Below are positions 1 through 13,838 of a stretch of DNA of 64,000 nucleotides, piece by piece. The DNA comes from Zygnema cylindricum (Eukaryota; Streptophyta; Zygnematophyceae; Zygnematales; Zygnemataceae): the NCBI GenBank assembly GCA_037447655.1, contig JBBHKE010002744.1, positions 248,001-312,000 on the forward strand. Reading direction: 5' to 3'. A model generated the notes under the pieces. The model made no database searches. It was given only the letters and a program-made list of their open reading frames with translations, and was not told the origin of the DNA. How positions within the stretch are numbered: the first letter of the stretch is position 1; each line of letters opens with the position of its first letter. A program made the position numbers and the translations under genes.

Positions 1-157
1 GGGGGCATTGCACCAGTAAAAATGATGAAATGTGTGTATGGGCCTTTTGTATTGAACGTTATCTGTAAAATGTCGATGTAGATTTATTTTTTTCGAGGCT
101 ATAATGCTGGCTGTGGCGTGTTCTGCTTGGTGTTCTGCTTGGTGTTCTGCTTGGCAG

Positions 158-3072
<2,915 letters not shown>

Positions 3073-3530
3073 GAGGCCTAGTGGGAGTTTTAATTCTCTA
3101 GATTTGTTTTTCTATATTTTTTTTTTTTAAGTCTCTTAGTTTTTATTTATGTGACAATGAGCAATCTTGGCTGTAGTAAACCAATGTAGAGAGGAGAAAA
3201 AGAAGAACCAAGGAGAAAGAAAGAAAGGGTATAGAAAGAAAAAAAGAGTAAGACAAAAAGGGCAAGAGAGTAGAGAGAGGAGAGAGAGGGAGGAGTGAGA
3301 GAGGGAGGGGAGGGGGAAGGGGAACCCTTTTTATTTTTCCTTTTTGTGCATAATTTATTTTAAATTTTTTGTCTTTTCTCATATTTTTTGTCTTTTCCTC
3401 CTATTTTTTGATTTTTTCCTATTTCTATCATTTCCTACTTTTGTCCTGTTTCTTTGGTTTGTCTTTGATCTCCAATTTCAATCCTTTTTATTCTATTTTT
3501 GTTGTTCCCAAATTAGCATTAACACCGAAA
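3073..3530. other. BiP 3' flank with purine-rich tract, no gene
   Basis: T-rich 3' untranslated-type sequence is followed at about 3180-3325 by an almost pure A/G tract (GAGAGAGG and AAGAAAG runs), then by T-rich sequence to about 3480. No coding signal is seen; the small open frames are low-complexity. Confidence 0.6.
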
Positions 3531-3890
3531 TTAGAATACACCTTTCAAAAAAAAAATCAAATTTTTAATTAGCATCAATTACGGTAAATTTTCTTCAACA
3601 CTATTTAAGCTTTTACCTTAATAACGATTCTCGATGTAGAATAGTATGGTTTTAAATAGTGTGGCTTACGATTGGTGTCTGACCGTGCAAAATTGTACCG
3701 TATTAACAAAAAAAGTACAAAAAATGAATTAATACATGATGTTATGATGTAACTGCGTTTTCACAAACCGCGTAGTGCCAACGTCATAATGACGTGAATG
3801 TGTACATTTTGACAGAATGCGTTTTCACAAACCGCGTAATCCAAACGTCAAAATGACGTGAAATTGTAAGTTGGTTAGATTTTGTATGTG
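3530..3890. mobile_element. Relic of a TA-duplication TIR element, with a 45-bp direct repeat
   Basis: Around 3647-3712 is the block AAATAGTGTGG...GACCGTGCAAAATTGTAC that recurs inside the TIR elements at 16.5-18.2 and 52.0-52.6 kb. Next to it two direct repeats (about 3758-3800 and 3818-3862) share TGCGTTTTCACAAACCGCGT followed by an AACGTCA(T/A)AATGACGTGAA motif. The element borders are not clear. Confidence 0.45.
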
Positions 3891-4007
3891 TACCTAAAAG
3901 ATATTCAAAGCATGTAATTATTACGGACAGAAACTCAAACTAGAGTAACTGATAAACTAAAGTAAAACTTGCTTTTGAAAAAAAGGAAAATTTCAAACTA
4001 GAATGGA

Positions 4008-5325
4008 TAACATTAATTATTTATAGGAATTGATCATGGGAATTGATCATGTCAGTGACTGTTATAGTTGCGCACAGTCACTTACGTCATTGTGTCAAAA
4101 ACATACGTTTGAAGTACACGCAGGTACAAACAAAGCACCGTTTAGTACAAATTTGAAGGTCAATCGGTTGAACAACTTTGACTTTCAAAATATTGTTTCA
4201 ACTGCTTAAAATTATGTCGCGCTTACAAATGACGACCATCATAGTAAATTTAGCAATTCACACGGTCGGCGAAAGTTTACGTTAACAAAACTTCGGCAAC
4301 CACAAGTAAATAAAAAGTGTTGCAGAATGTCGTTATGTGAGCTCCACGGTGAGAGCACTTAGCCGCAAAATTGAAATTTAATCGTCTAAGCGTTACATTG
4401 AACTTAGAAGCAAAGTGAAACGAAACCTCTTGAACTGAAGTACTATAAGCCTCGTACAGAAATATTATAACGCACGAAACGAAATAAATTTTAAAATAAA
4501 ACGAATCGGCGTAAAAATATCAATTAAAATTAAATGAAAAAAATGCGCGTCGTCACGCGCGACGAAATCGAGCCACACTATCTACGAATCAACAGTCTTA
4601 CATTGACAACGAAATGCTACGATATTGGGCGAATTGGCGTCGGCCGAAATCGCGCCATCAAATGTTTTGTTCGGTTCACGTTAGTTATGTTTTGTTTCAT
4701 TCGATACTGTACTTTTGTGTCGGTTCGGTTTGGTGCGAACGCCGAGCGGTATTCATTTGTACGAATCACACACGGTCGATTTTGAATAAATGTAGGTCCA
4801 CAAAGCGTGAGACGATTTTTTCGTCCGCGGAAATATTTTATGTGTACGACGAAGCGGCAATATATCCGTACAAGACTTATAGTACTTCAGTTTCAGGAGG
4901 TTTCGTTTCACTTTGCGTCTAATTTCAATGTATTAGACGATTAAATTTCAATTTTGCGGCTAAGTGATCTCACCATGGAGCTCATAAAACGACAAAAAGT
5001 GATTGTCTGCAACACTTTTTATTTATATGTGGTTGCCGCAGTTTTGTTACCGTAAACGTTCGCCGGCAGTGTGAATTGCTAAATTAATTATGACGATCGA
5101 CGTTCGCACGCGCGGCATAATTTTAAGCAATTGAAACAATATTTTGAAAGTCAAAGTTGTTCAACCGATTGACCATCAAATTTGAGCTCAACAGTGCAAT
5201 ATTTGTACCTCTGTGTACTTCAAACGTACGTTTTTTAGCAAAATAACGTAAGTGACTGTGCGCAACCAAAATAGTCACTGTCATCATCAATTCCTTTATT
5301 TATTTACGATAATTACGATTCGTTT
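4008..5325. mobile_element. Foldback element with ~450-bp inverted arms
   Basis: The left arm (about 4008-4475) and right arm (about 4850-5325) are reverse complements along nearly their whole length. Both contain GTGACTGTGCGCAAC/GTTGCGCACAGTCAC-type ends, GTTCAACCGATTGAC, and a CAATTTTGCGGCTAAGTG block. About 375 bases of spacer separate them and hold no credible protein. Long arms with a short non-coding middle are typical of foldback or long-TIR non-autonomous DNA transposons. I did not find a clear target-site duplication. Confidence 0.8.
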
Positions 5326-5365
5326 TAGATTAAATGCTTAAGGCTAATCACAACGAGCGTTGTAA

Positions 5366-5566
5366 TTTTGTACTTTTTAGGTTACGGGCAGTCACGGTTA
5401 GTCACAAAAAATTGAGTTTCGGTTAACTTTTATTTTAATAAACGCCAGTTGGTTAACGGTTAACAATTTTGGAGCGTGACATAACCTGGTCGGCGTCGGT
5501 TACTCAGATTTTGAAAAAAAAAATTGTCCGTTTCGGTTATGTAAAATTTTGACTTTTGCTACCTCT
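5366..5566 (+). mobile_element. 3' fragment of hAT-like family E
   Basis: This is homologous to the right ~200 bases of the elements at 10909-11660 and 11843-12601: it contains GGTTAACGGTTAACAATTTT and ends GACTTTTGCTACCTCTG, matching the family terminus. The left part is missing. Confidence 0.7.
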
Positions 5567-6282
5567 GAACCAAAACACCGTCGAAACCACTAGACGCACA
5601 ATTCTCCAAAATGGATCCAACAAAAGTACAAAATACCAACTCACCCGAACAAAATAAAAAAGGACGCAAAAGTGAAAGTACAGTACTATAGACGAAACAG
5701 CACCACCAAAATTTCCGTACGATTTTTTTTACAAAAACCGTGTGCACGAATTGAATCGTACACATGGAAAACTGCTGCCGAAACAAAAGGCCCGACGTGA
5801 CCCGCAACCAAATTGAACCACACTATTAACGAACCAACATTCTAAAGCCGTAAAGCGTCAACTATTACCACGACTAAAAACCTAACAGCCTTTAATTTGT
5901 TGGAAAGCGTCACAAAAGCGCGAGAATCGCTGCCACTGGTTCGTACGATGTTGTTCGACGTGGTGAACTCAATTCCGAATCAATGGACGGTTTGATGACA
6001 CTGGTCGACGTTTAAGCGAACGAATGGTGAGGATACGAAGGTGGTTGACGGTCGGCAGATTGCAGGACGAAATCGCCTGACTGGGCTTTACTTTAAACTT
6101 AAAAGCGTGGGTCGACTAAGTTATAAGTCGGCGTATGTAGTTCGATATCAAGTATATAACGCTTAACAATCGATTGAGCTGAAGTGAAGGTATTTTCTAA
6201 ATCGTGTCGCTCCATCATAAGAAGCTTGTTATCTGCTCAACTTAGACGATCGCTTGGTGATCATCTTATTTAGCAAGGATCC
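5567..6282. other. No gene recognised
   Basis: AT-rich sequence with scattered GTAC/CGTAC motifs. About 5800-5840 contains a CCACACTAT motif like that in the foldback spacer (about 4572), so it may be an old element of a related family. No coding signal. Confidence 0.5.
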
Positions 6283-6440
6283 TCTTCCTCTCCCTCTCCC
6301 TCTCCTCTCCTCTCCTCTCCTCTCCTCTCCTCTCCTCTCCTCTCCCTTTCCTCTCCTCTCCTCTCTTCTTCTCTCCTCTCCTCTCCTCTCCTCTCCCTCT
6401 CCTCTCCTCTCCTCTCTTCTCCTCTCCTTTCCTCTCCTCT
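6283..6440 (+). repeat. CTCTC microsatellite
   Basis: Nearly pure repeats of CCTCT/CCCTCT for about 155 bases. The open frames through it (SSPLLSSPLL or RRGEERRGE) are repeat artefacts. It forms the left border of the Copia fragment. Confidence 0.95.
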
Positions 6441-7090
6441 GAAGTTGGAATGTGGATGAGGAGGAAGAATGGGAAGAGGAGAAAGAGGATGAAGATTTTG
6501 TAGAGCTTCTCCGGATTAGTAGTAATTAGTAGCTTCTCGAGAAGCACTTATGGGGAATTGTTGCGGGACAAGTGAGATGTCCGCCACCTGGCTTTGGGGG
6601 AGCTTACTATGGAGAATCATCTGAGGCTGCCAAGAATATCAACCGGAGTTCAGATGCAACGGAAGGTGAAGGGAAAAACCTTTCTGTGGATGGGGAAATA
6701 TGGGAGAAGGAAAAATGGACACCTATGGTGAGGGGAGCTAGGCTCTCAGCTATGGTACCACTTGTAGGGATTAAAACTGAAGAAAATGACAGAAAAATAT
6801 GGGAATACAAAAACACTATAGCAAAACATCTCATACTTAGATTTGTGTCTAAGTCCATAGCTATCACTCTTTTAAGTCTAACGAAGTCTTCTGAGATATG
6901 GGAAGTACTAAGTCAGATTTAAAAGAGTGACACTATTGAGAGGCAACAATTAGTAAAACAAGAAATAGATGCCTATGTTTATAAAGGCGGTAGTATGATA
7001 TAATTTTGCAATGATATTGCTGCGCTATATGTTGAGTTTGCTAGTGCGGGATATGTAGAATCTGAGGAGAGGAAGATTAATACACTACTT

Positions 7091-8341
7091 ATGAAACTCC
7101 CAGATGAGTACGAAAACATCATTTGTTGTATGCAGGCAATGGATGGCTCCTCGTGGACTTGGAGCTTTACCATGGGGATAATTCTTGTGAGGGAAAGAAC
7201 TTTGGAGCTTCCAAGGGGAAATGACAGGGTGAATGCATTTACAGCAGGTGGTGATTGGCGGAAGCATGATGAGAGGAACGGCAGTGATTGGCGGAAGCGT
7301 GATGAGAGGAACGGTGGTGACGAGCGGAAGCATGATGAGGGGAAGAAAGTCAAAGGTAAACCTTATCGGAACTTTGGTGGAAAGAGAGAGAGAGGAAAAG
7401 AAAGTGGAGCTTTGAAAAAGGGGGTTTGCTTCTTTTGTAGGGAACCGGGTCATTATATGGAGGAATGCCTTTGTTTGGAAAAATTTAGAAGTTGGAATGT
7501 GGATGAGGAGGAAAAAGGGGAAGAGGAGAAAGAGGATGAAGATTTTGTAGAGCTTCTCCGGATTAGTAGTATGGGGAAGAGAGAAAAGCACACAAAAATT
7601 CCACGAAAGCAACAGTGTGCTTTTGGAGGTATAAGGGAAGTAAAGAGAGATGAGGTACTTGAGGATGTCGAGGAGTGTAAAGTGTATGACTTAGAAATGA
7701 GAAAGTCAGATCTAGGATCCATAAGTGAAAACGGGAAAGATATAATTTATGAGGATAATATTATAGGTATTTTGGAATTGGAAAACTGGTCGGAAAGGGA
7801 GTCCTCAACGGATTCCGAGAAAAGGGGAGAAGTGAAACTAGAAGGAGTTTTTAAAGCTAAGGGAGAAGAGGAATATTCAATGAAAGGTTTAGGGGAGGAG
7901 AAATACTTATTGGGAATAAATTTAGAAAGAGAGAGTGGAAAGAAATCCATGGGAGAGAGTGAGGAAAGTTCAATTTTTGCGGGTAATGGGTTTGACATCG
8001 CTAAAGGGAGTGATGGTATTTATGAAGGTGTGCCTGTAAAAGGGTTAGCATCTGGGTGTATGTTGCAGATTGGAGATGGGGCTGGCTGTTTGGACTGCAA
8101 GAGGGAAATCGGTTTGTGTGTGGATGAAAAAGGGATGAGGTGGATAAAATCTTTGCTCGGATTTATGAAAAGTGGGATGTTAAATAAAATGTGTGATGCA
8201 ATTATTTTTTCAATTCATTTAATGCACTGTGTTAAAAACTTAAGTTTTATGAAAGAAAAAGGAAAAAAAAAAAAAAAAGAAAAAAATGGGGGTGTTTATT
8301 TACTTTTTTTGTGGAAATTGAAAGAAAAAAAAAAAAACTAG
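7091..8341 (+). CDS. Copia Gag fused to remnants of RT and RNase H (internally deleted)
   Basis: This 416-codon open frame starts inside Gag: MKLPDEYENII aligns with the LPDEFGNII segment of the complete copies. It then has a CCHC zinc knuckle, CFFCREPGHYMEEC (about residue 115), and a PRKQQCAFGGI segment just before where the protease should start. Protease, integrase and most of RT are absent. Further on it retains diverged pieces: GEEKYLLGINLERE matches the RT end (GEARYILGIQIERD), SGCMLQIGDGAGC matches SGYVLYVGDGACC of RNase H, and MRWIKSLLGFMKSG matches MWVKSLLGELGHLKSG. The frame stays open across these deletions. RNase H catalytic segments such as EAEYM are missing, so it cannot be enzymatically active; a Gag-like structural role is possible but unproven. 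Confidence 0.7.
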   Translation: MKLPDEYENIICCMQAMDGSSWTWSFTMGIILVRERTLELPRGNDRVNAFTAGGDWRKHDERNGSDWRKRDERNGGDERKHDEGKKVKGKPYRNFGGKRERGKESGALKKGVCFFCREPGHYMEECLCLEKFRSWNVDEEEKGEEEKEDEDFVELLRISSMGKREKHTKIPRKQQCAFGGIREVKRDEVLEDVEECKVYDLEMRKSDLGSISENGKDIIYEDNIIGILELENWSERESSTDSEKRGEVKLEGVFKAKGEEEYSMKGLGEEKYLLGINLERESGKKSMGESEESSIFAGNGFDIAKGSDGIYEGVPVKGLASGCMLQIGDGAGCLDCKREIGLCVDEKGMRWIKSLLGFMKSGMLNKMCDAIIFSIHLMHCVKNLSFMKEKGKKKKKEKNGGVYLLFLWKLKEKKKN

Positions 8342-8354
8342 AAAATAAAGGGGG

Positions 8355-9548
8355 TGTTGATATTAGTGTATTTTCTAGGTCTGTAATAGGATAGAAAAAG
8401 GCAGAGGCAGTCTGCCTCTTACTCCCCTCTCCAAGCCCCCACACTTGTTGTAGTCACTGAAGGCTCGATAGGGAGCTAGAGCCATCACTGCTTAAGCTCT
8501 CTAGAGAAGACAAGGGTAAATTAGTAAGATTTACCAAAAGGTACTTGACGCACCCAGGAATTGATCCTGGTACCTACCGTCCGTCAATCTGCCCTTAGCC
8601 GATGACTTTATCCATTTAGACTAAAGCTAGTATTACGACGTATAGGGTTTGATAATTATTTAAATAGTTATACGTAGACTAATTCAATTAACTGGAAATA
8701 TATACGTATTGCATAGATACAGTTATCAATAGTACGGAGTACGAATTTATTTATTGAAAGAGATACCGCGCACTTGGTTCGACCGAAAAACAAATACCGC
8801 GCGTCTATTTTCAACGCCTAGAAATGTAGTCCGATTTGATATGACGACCACGATAGGCACCGCGATCGCGGGATATCTACTTTTGGCGGTTTGTGGTCAT
8901 CGCCACATAGGATGACACATGGCGCGTCAACATTAGATTGCGGCGACACTAGAGATTACGAGAACAAATAGATATATGATATGTGTTGACATTTCAGCCA
9001 TATTGTACGATTGTCGTACAGAAAGTACACCGCCACTTGTGCTTATCTGTACGGTACAGTGAAGTGATTGGTGACGTACGTCAGTAGATAGGGTCTTAGA
9101 GTGAGAATAGGACTTAGAATATTTTGAGTAGGTAGTCGCCTCTCCCAGAGAGCATCTTGTAAAAATGGCTAACTTTGGGCAGCCATAACTATCAATTTAC
9201 TTGACAATTTCAGTGATTCTTTTTGCTGCGAACTCAAGAGAGTCCATGCTACACAGGGGTGTAGTCGGCCAGAGTTTTTTTTTGCCAGGGTGGCGGTATT
9301 TCTAAGGAAAAGTCAAAGTGGGTGAATGTGTCCAAATCTCATATTCTAACTTTGCATTCTGTGGTGGAACTGAGCACACAAAAAGTGTTATTTCACAGGG
9401 TTGAATCAATATTGGGGTTCAGACTGTCAAGGGGTCAGTCATTTGGGTTTATATCAACTTAGAGTTGGCACTATCTAGATTAGCTTCTTTTGGATCTGCA
9501 TACTCTGAGGGCCAAAGGAGGAGGGCCAAAGGAGGTCTCAGAGTTTCA
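8355..9548 (+). repeat. 3' LTR of the internally deleted Copia element
   Basis: It starts TGTTGATATTAG after a purine tract and ends GTCTCAGAGTTTCA, the ending shared by the other LTRs. It carries the conserved hairpin (about 8400-8490) and the antisense tRNA-like block (8545-8636). It is the same family as the solo LTR at 34409-35545. Confidence 0.85.
8395..8636 (-). ncRNA. Putative antisense Pol III-like unit in LTR (copy 1)
   Basis: On the minus strand a tRNA(Arg)-like D-arm/A box (CTAAATGGATAAAG) is followed by a perfect T-arm, stem CCAGG/CCTGG around a 7-nt loop ATCAATT, which is also a B-box. Then come ~60 nt, the conserved hairpin, and TTTTT at 8399-8395. The acceptor stem does not pair, so this is not a tRNA gene. 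The function is inferred from sequence only. Confidence 0.4.
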
Positions 9549-10908
9549 AACTCCGCATACGGTCGAAAGTGAAGAGGTCATGATTACGAGTGGCGAGCAC
9601 CTGAAAATAGCCAAGCACAGCCGAAGGCGTGATGGGAGAAAGAAAAAGATTAGTTTCAAACTCTCAAATTCCCATATGAAAGTTAGGTCAAATTTCAATT
9701 TTTTTTTTTAAAAACTGTACACTGGAAACTTAAACTCAAGAGTAGACAAGAAGACACAAAGTCAGAATCCAAAGGTCAGAGAAGTCTGAAGATAAATATT
9801 TAAATGAACCTTTTATAGAAACTTCAATGAGAGCAGTCAAAGAAAGACAATATAAGGTACAATGTCATCAAATTAAATAGCTGTCAGAAAGGAGTAAAAA
9901 CAGGATTCAGAAAAATGTCATTGTAAAAGTTAAAGGAGTCTAGGAAAATCTTACCTCAAAAAATTCAAGGAGGAGAAGCATGAAAAGGCAGCCACAGGTC
10001 AGAAGATCCCACACAAGGAGTTCAGCAAAAGTCGTGGCTGGGCGGAAGGAAGGATGAATTCCAAACGCCATGTAGAAACTTAGAACTTCGTCTTGACAAG
10101 GCGTTCAAAACTAAGGCAGACTGAGGAAGACAGAGAAGGACTAAAACGAAACCCTAACAGGAGGAGGATCTCAGACTGAAAATTTACAAAGGATCGAATG
10201 AACCTAAAACTGAAAGTACTAACAAATTTATGATTTTGCAAAGTACAGGTTGTACCTTTTTCTATGCCGTGCGACAAAGGCGCGAAGCAAATTTGGAGTT
10301 ACACGTTGGGAAAAGCCGAAGTACATCGTCGTCGCAAGTGACTTGATCGGACGGACAAAAAATGGAGTTGTTCGAGCGATTACAAAATCATCATGCGACA
10401 TAAGACCCCAATCTGATGTCAGACGGACATTTAAATCGACGGTCAGAACGACATCTTCATTTCGAGGATTGATCTTGCTCCTCGTACACCGAGGATAGGG
10501 GACACATCAAGTGGTCCCAAGTTTCAACCGTTGGCAACGAAAGTGAGCGCCAGCGACGCAAAATTTCACGGCGCCAAACGCGCTCTAATTGGTCCTAAAT
10601 TTTTGCAGATCATCATAGGACCACATGTGGTCCCCACAGGATCATACTTCCATCGAAACGAGTACCATTCCGAATCGACGAAGCGACATATTGTATCAAC
10701 TTCGTACTGACCCAACCGTACGGCGGTCAACTAAAATATTCCGTGGGAATATCGGTCAACTAAAATATTCCGTGGGAATATCGAACTGGAATTTTTTTTA
10801 TTACGACGAAACGTCATCAAGGACGATTTCATACCAACACATCGTCTAAGCATCGAGTGGGAGTGTTGGTTTTGGTGCGATCTTTGGCGATTCATTTGTA
10901 CCGGCAGC
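9549..10908. other. No gene recognised; short tandem duplication
   Basis: Mixed-composition DNA without a credible coding frame. At 10730-10788 a 29-base unit containing AAAATATTCCGTGGGAATAT is present twice in tandem, and each copy is partly palindromic. Confidence 0.5.
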
Positions 10909-11660
10909 CAGAGGTCGCAAAAGTCAAAAAATTTCATACCCGAAACCGACCGTTTTTTTTTTTTCAAAATCTGAGTAACCGACGCCCGACCGAGTTTTAC
11001 CACGCTCTAAAATTGTTAACCGTTAACCGACCGTCGTTTACGAAAAAAAAAATTAACAGAATCTTGATTTTTCGCGACAAACCGTGCCCGCCCGTAACCG
11101 AAAAAGTACAAAATTAATCAATGTACGACGGAATAAGCCAATAATTACGATTTGTCGCGTTCCATAAGATTTGCGAAATGAATAGTGTACTACTGTGTCA
11201 GATTTGCGACGCTTTTTCGAGTTGCCTAAGATTTGCGAAACGAATATTGTACTACCGTGTCAGATTTGCGACGCCTTGTCGCGTTCCCTAAGATTTTCGA
11301 AATGAATAGTGTACTACCGTGTCAGATTTGCGACGCTTTGTCGCGTTCCCTTTGATTTGCGAAATAAATAGCTTACTACAATACCGTGTCAGATTTGCGA
11401 CGCTAATCATGATGTCACGTACTTCCACGATGCCAAAGAGTATAAAGTACAAGAATGTTGGATTATAGGGACAGTACAAACTTTTCATTTTCTTTGGTTT
11501 TTTAGTTCACCGACCGTAACCGACCGTTTTTTTTTCCTGGTGAATCAACCGACCGTAACCGCCCGACCCCCAAAATTTGGCAACCGAATCCGTTCCGGAT
11601 TCGGCGCGGGCGGTCGGTTAACGGTCCGTCACGGTTTTGGTTGACCGTTTGCGACCTCTC
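10909..11660. mobile_element. hAT-like non-autonomous element E1
   Basis: The terminal inverted repeats are CAGAGGTCGCAAA and TTTGCGACCTCTC. The ~750-base interior has GC-skewed motifs (ACCGACCGTTAACCG) and a subterminal tandem array at 11151-11403. It is inverted relative to E2 (11843-12601), and the two align over their whole length. CAGAG termini fit the hAT-type YARNG pattern. No transposase is encoded. Confidence 0.75.
11151..11403. repeat. 62-66-bp tandem repeat, four copies, in E1
   Basis: Each copy reads roughly TAAGATTTGCGAAATGAATA, then GTGTACTACCGTGTCAG, then ATTTGCGACGC. A matching four-copy array in the opposite orientation lies in E2 at about 12100-12355. The core TTTGCGACG echoes the terminal repeat (TTTGCGACC), which suggests transposase-binding subterminal repeats. 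Confidence 0.8.
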
Positions 11661-11668
11661 CCAATTTG

Positions 11669-13193
11669 TAGTGTTGTGTATCGGTAAGGATTTGCCGAAA
11701 ACTAATATGGGCCATTTTTCGGGTTGCCGATAATCGATATATTGGCACGATATATAGACATCAGCAATAACACCAATATCGACTACTATCGGCGATAATT
11801 GTAACAGATAAATGTACGGCATGTACAGTCAACTGTACAGATCAGAGGTCGCAAACGGTCAACCGAAACCGTGACCGACCGTTAACGGACCGCCAGCGCC
11901 GGATCCGGAAGGGATTCGGTTGCCAAATTTTGAGGGTCGGGCGGTTACGGTCAGTTGATTCACCAGAATAAAAAAAAACGGTCGGTTACGGTCGGTCAAC
12001 CAAAAAACAAAAAAAAATGAAAATTTTGTATTTTTTATACAATCCAACATTATTGTACTTTGTAATCTTTGGTATCGTGTAAGTACGTGACATCAGGATT
12101 AGCGTCGCAGATCTGACACAGTAATAACACTATTCATTTCACAAATCTTAGGGAATGCGACAAAGCGTCACAAATCTGACACGGTACTGTAGTGCACTAT
12201 TCATTTCACAAAATTTAGGGAACGCAACAAAGCGTCGCAAATCTAACACGGTAGTACACTATTCATTTCGCAAATTTGAGGGAACGCGACAAAGCGTCAC
12301 ACATCTGACACGTTAGTAACACTATTTATTTCGCAAATCTAATAAAACGCGACAAATCGTATTTATTGGCTTATTCATACGTTGTACATTAGTTAATTTT
12401 GTACTTTTCCGGTTACGGGCGGGCATGGTTAGTCGCGAGATATCGAGTTTCGGTTAGCTTTTATTTGCGTAAACGCCGGTCGGTTAACGATTAACAATTT
12501 TGGAGCGTGGCATAACACGGTCGGGCGTGGGTTACTCAGATTTTGAAAAAAAATAAACGGTTGATTTCGGTTATTTAAAATTTTGACTTTTGCGACCTCT
12601 ATAACAGGTTATTCCCCGAATGCGCTGAAGACCCCCTTCCCCCCAATTTTGGAAAAAAATCGTGATATTTGCTTGATTTTTTCTACTTTAAGGGGGTTTT
12701 ACTTAAGTTCCACGTTCCCACACTCTTCCAAAATGTCCTTTTGACTATTATTTTTTTATAAATGGCAGTAAATGGCGGCAGTTTGACATATTTGTTCGTC
12801 TGCTCGGTTCCACTGGTTTTCGAAAAAAAAATATTTTACAAATGTACAATGTAATTTATTTATTTTTCGTTCGTTACTATAGCTTTAGAACTATAAACTA
12901 TTCTTTTAAATTTGTCAACGTTTATGTGTTGCGCTGTCTGTAATAAACTTCAGTTAAGCAGAATACGGGACAGATTCTTATACGTGGCATGCCACGCTAT
13001 ATACAGTCAATAATATAATAAAGTATATTATAAAGTACTATCGTATACATTCTATATTGTTTTTATGTTATCGTCGATAAGGAATTTGTTGGGACCAATG
13101 ACCGTGATAAATCGGGACGAATGACTGTGCGATAACCGATAACTATCGGTATTGGTGTTATCGTGATAATGTGTTTGCCGATACGCAACACTA
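11669..13193. mobile_element. hAT-like element D1, containing nested E2
   Basis: The termini are TAGTGTTGTGTATCGG and CCGATACGCAACACTA. They are flanked by a degenerate 8-bp duplication, ccaatttg (11661-11668) and gcaagttg (13194-13201). Ends are rich in TATCG/CGATA. Apart from the nested E2 it aligns, in reverse orientation, with the element at 15529-16265. No transposase is encoded. Confidence 0.75.
11843..12601. mobile_element. hAT-like element E2 nested in D1
   Basis: It starts CAGAGGTCGCAAACGG and ends GACTTTTGCGACCTCTA. Alignment with the E2-free relative at 15529-16265 marks the insertion point. The flanks gtacagat (11835-11842) and taacaggt (12602-12609) then read as diverged copies of one 8-bp site, as expected for hAT. 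It contains the inverted counterpart of the E1 subterminal array. Confidence 0.7.
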
Positions 13194-13241
13194 GCAAGTT
13201 GACACCCACTGTTCAGGGCAAACCGGAAAAGAAGTTATAGG

Positions 13242-13714
13242 TAGAGGTCAGAACATCCAACATTTTAGTTAACCGAAAACGACCGTTTTTTATTTTATAA
13301 ATTTGAGTACATGACGCCCGACCGGGTTATGTCACGCTCCAAAATTGTTAAACCGTTAACTGAAACGCGTTTACGAAAACAAAAGTTAACCGAAACTCGA
13401 TTTCTCACGACTACCCGTACCGACCCGTACCTGAAAAATATACAAAATTAGTGGTGTATCTCCCATATATTTATATGATACCAAGTGTACAAAGTACAAT
13501 CATGTTGGATAGTACTGACAATACAAAACCTTCAATTTTTTTCGTTTTTGCTTACACGACCGTAACCGTTTTTTTTTGTTTTTTTTCGTGAATCATTTGC
13601 CTGAATCCGCCCGACCCCCCAAATTTGGCAACCGAATCCGTTATGGATCCGACGCGGGAGGTCGGTTAACCGTCTGTTACGGTTACGGTTTCGGTTGACC
13701 GTTTGCAACCTCTG
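13242..13714. mobile_element. hAT-like family E element, short copy (E3)
   Basis: It starts TAGAGGTCAGAAC, ends GACCGTTTGCAACCTCTG, and is homologous to E1 in the same orientation with the subterminal array deleted. Flanks gttatagg and attcttgg match at five of eight positions only. Confidence 0.65.
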
Positions 13715-13838
13715 ATTCTTGGGGGCAGGTGGTTCGGAACATAGATGTTTGCGCCAATGAAAGGTGAGCACCTTTTAGACATCCAAAGAAAATATCGGTC
13801 GTTATCTTTTATGTTTTTGTTGTTTTACTATGTACGGC

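Larger units (their letters stand above)
6441..9548 (+). mobile_element. Rearranged non-autonomous Copia element with 3' LTR
   Basis: Gag-homologous sequence begins about 6545, the coding block ends at 8341, a polypurine tract (about 8342-8354) follows, and an LTR spans 8355-9548 (TG...CA). There is no 5' LTR. An ~85-base segment of the gag region (7488-7571) is repeated at the left edge (6441-6525), so the 5' end was rearranged next to the microsatellite. The gag reading frame has stops at 6919-6921 and about 7000. The right flank cannot be tested for a target duplication because the left end is lost. Confidence 0.8.

Noticed and set aside
4534-4922. Two overlapping open frames in the foldback spacer
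   Set aside because: No recognisable domain; they span the arm border and overlap in different phases.
11151-11403. Regular repeat array considered as CRISPR
   Set aside because: Eukaryotic context, no unique spacers; units are contiguous and lie inside a transposon.
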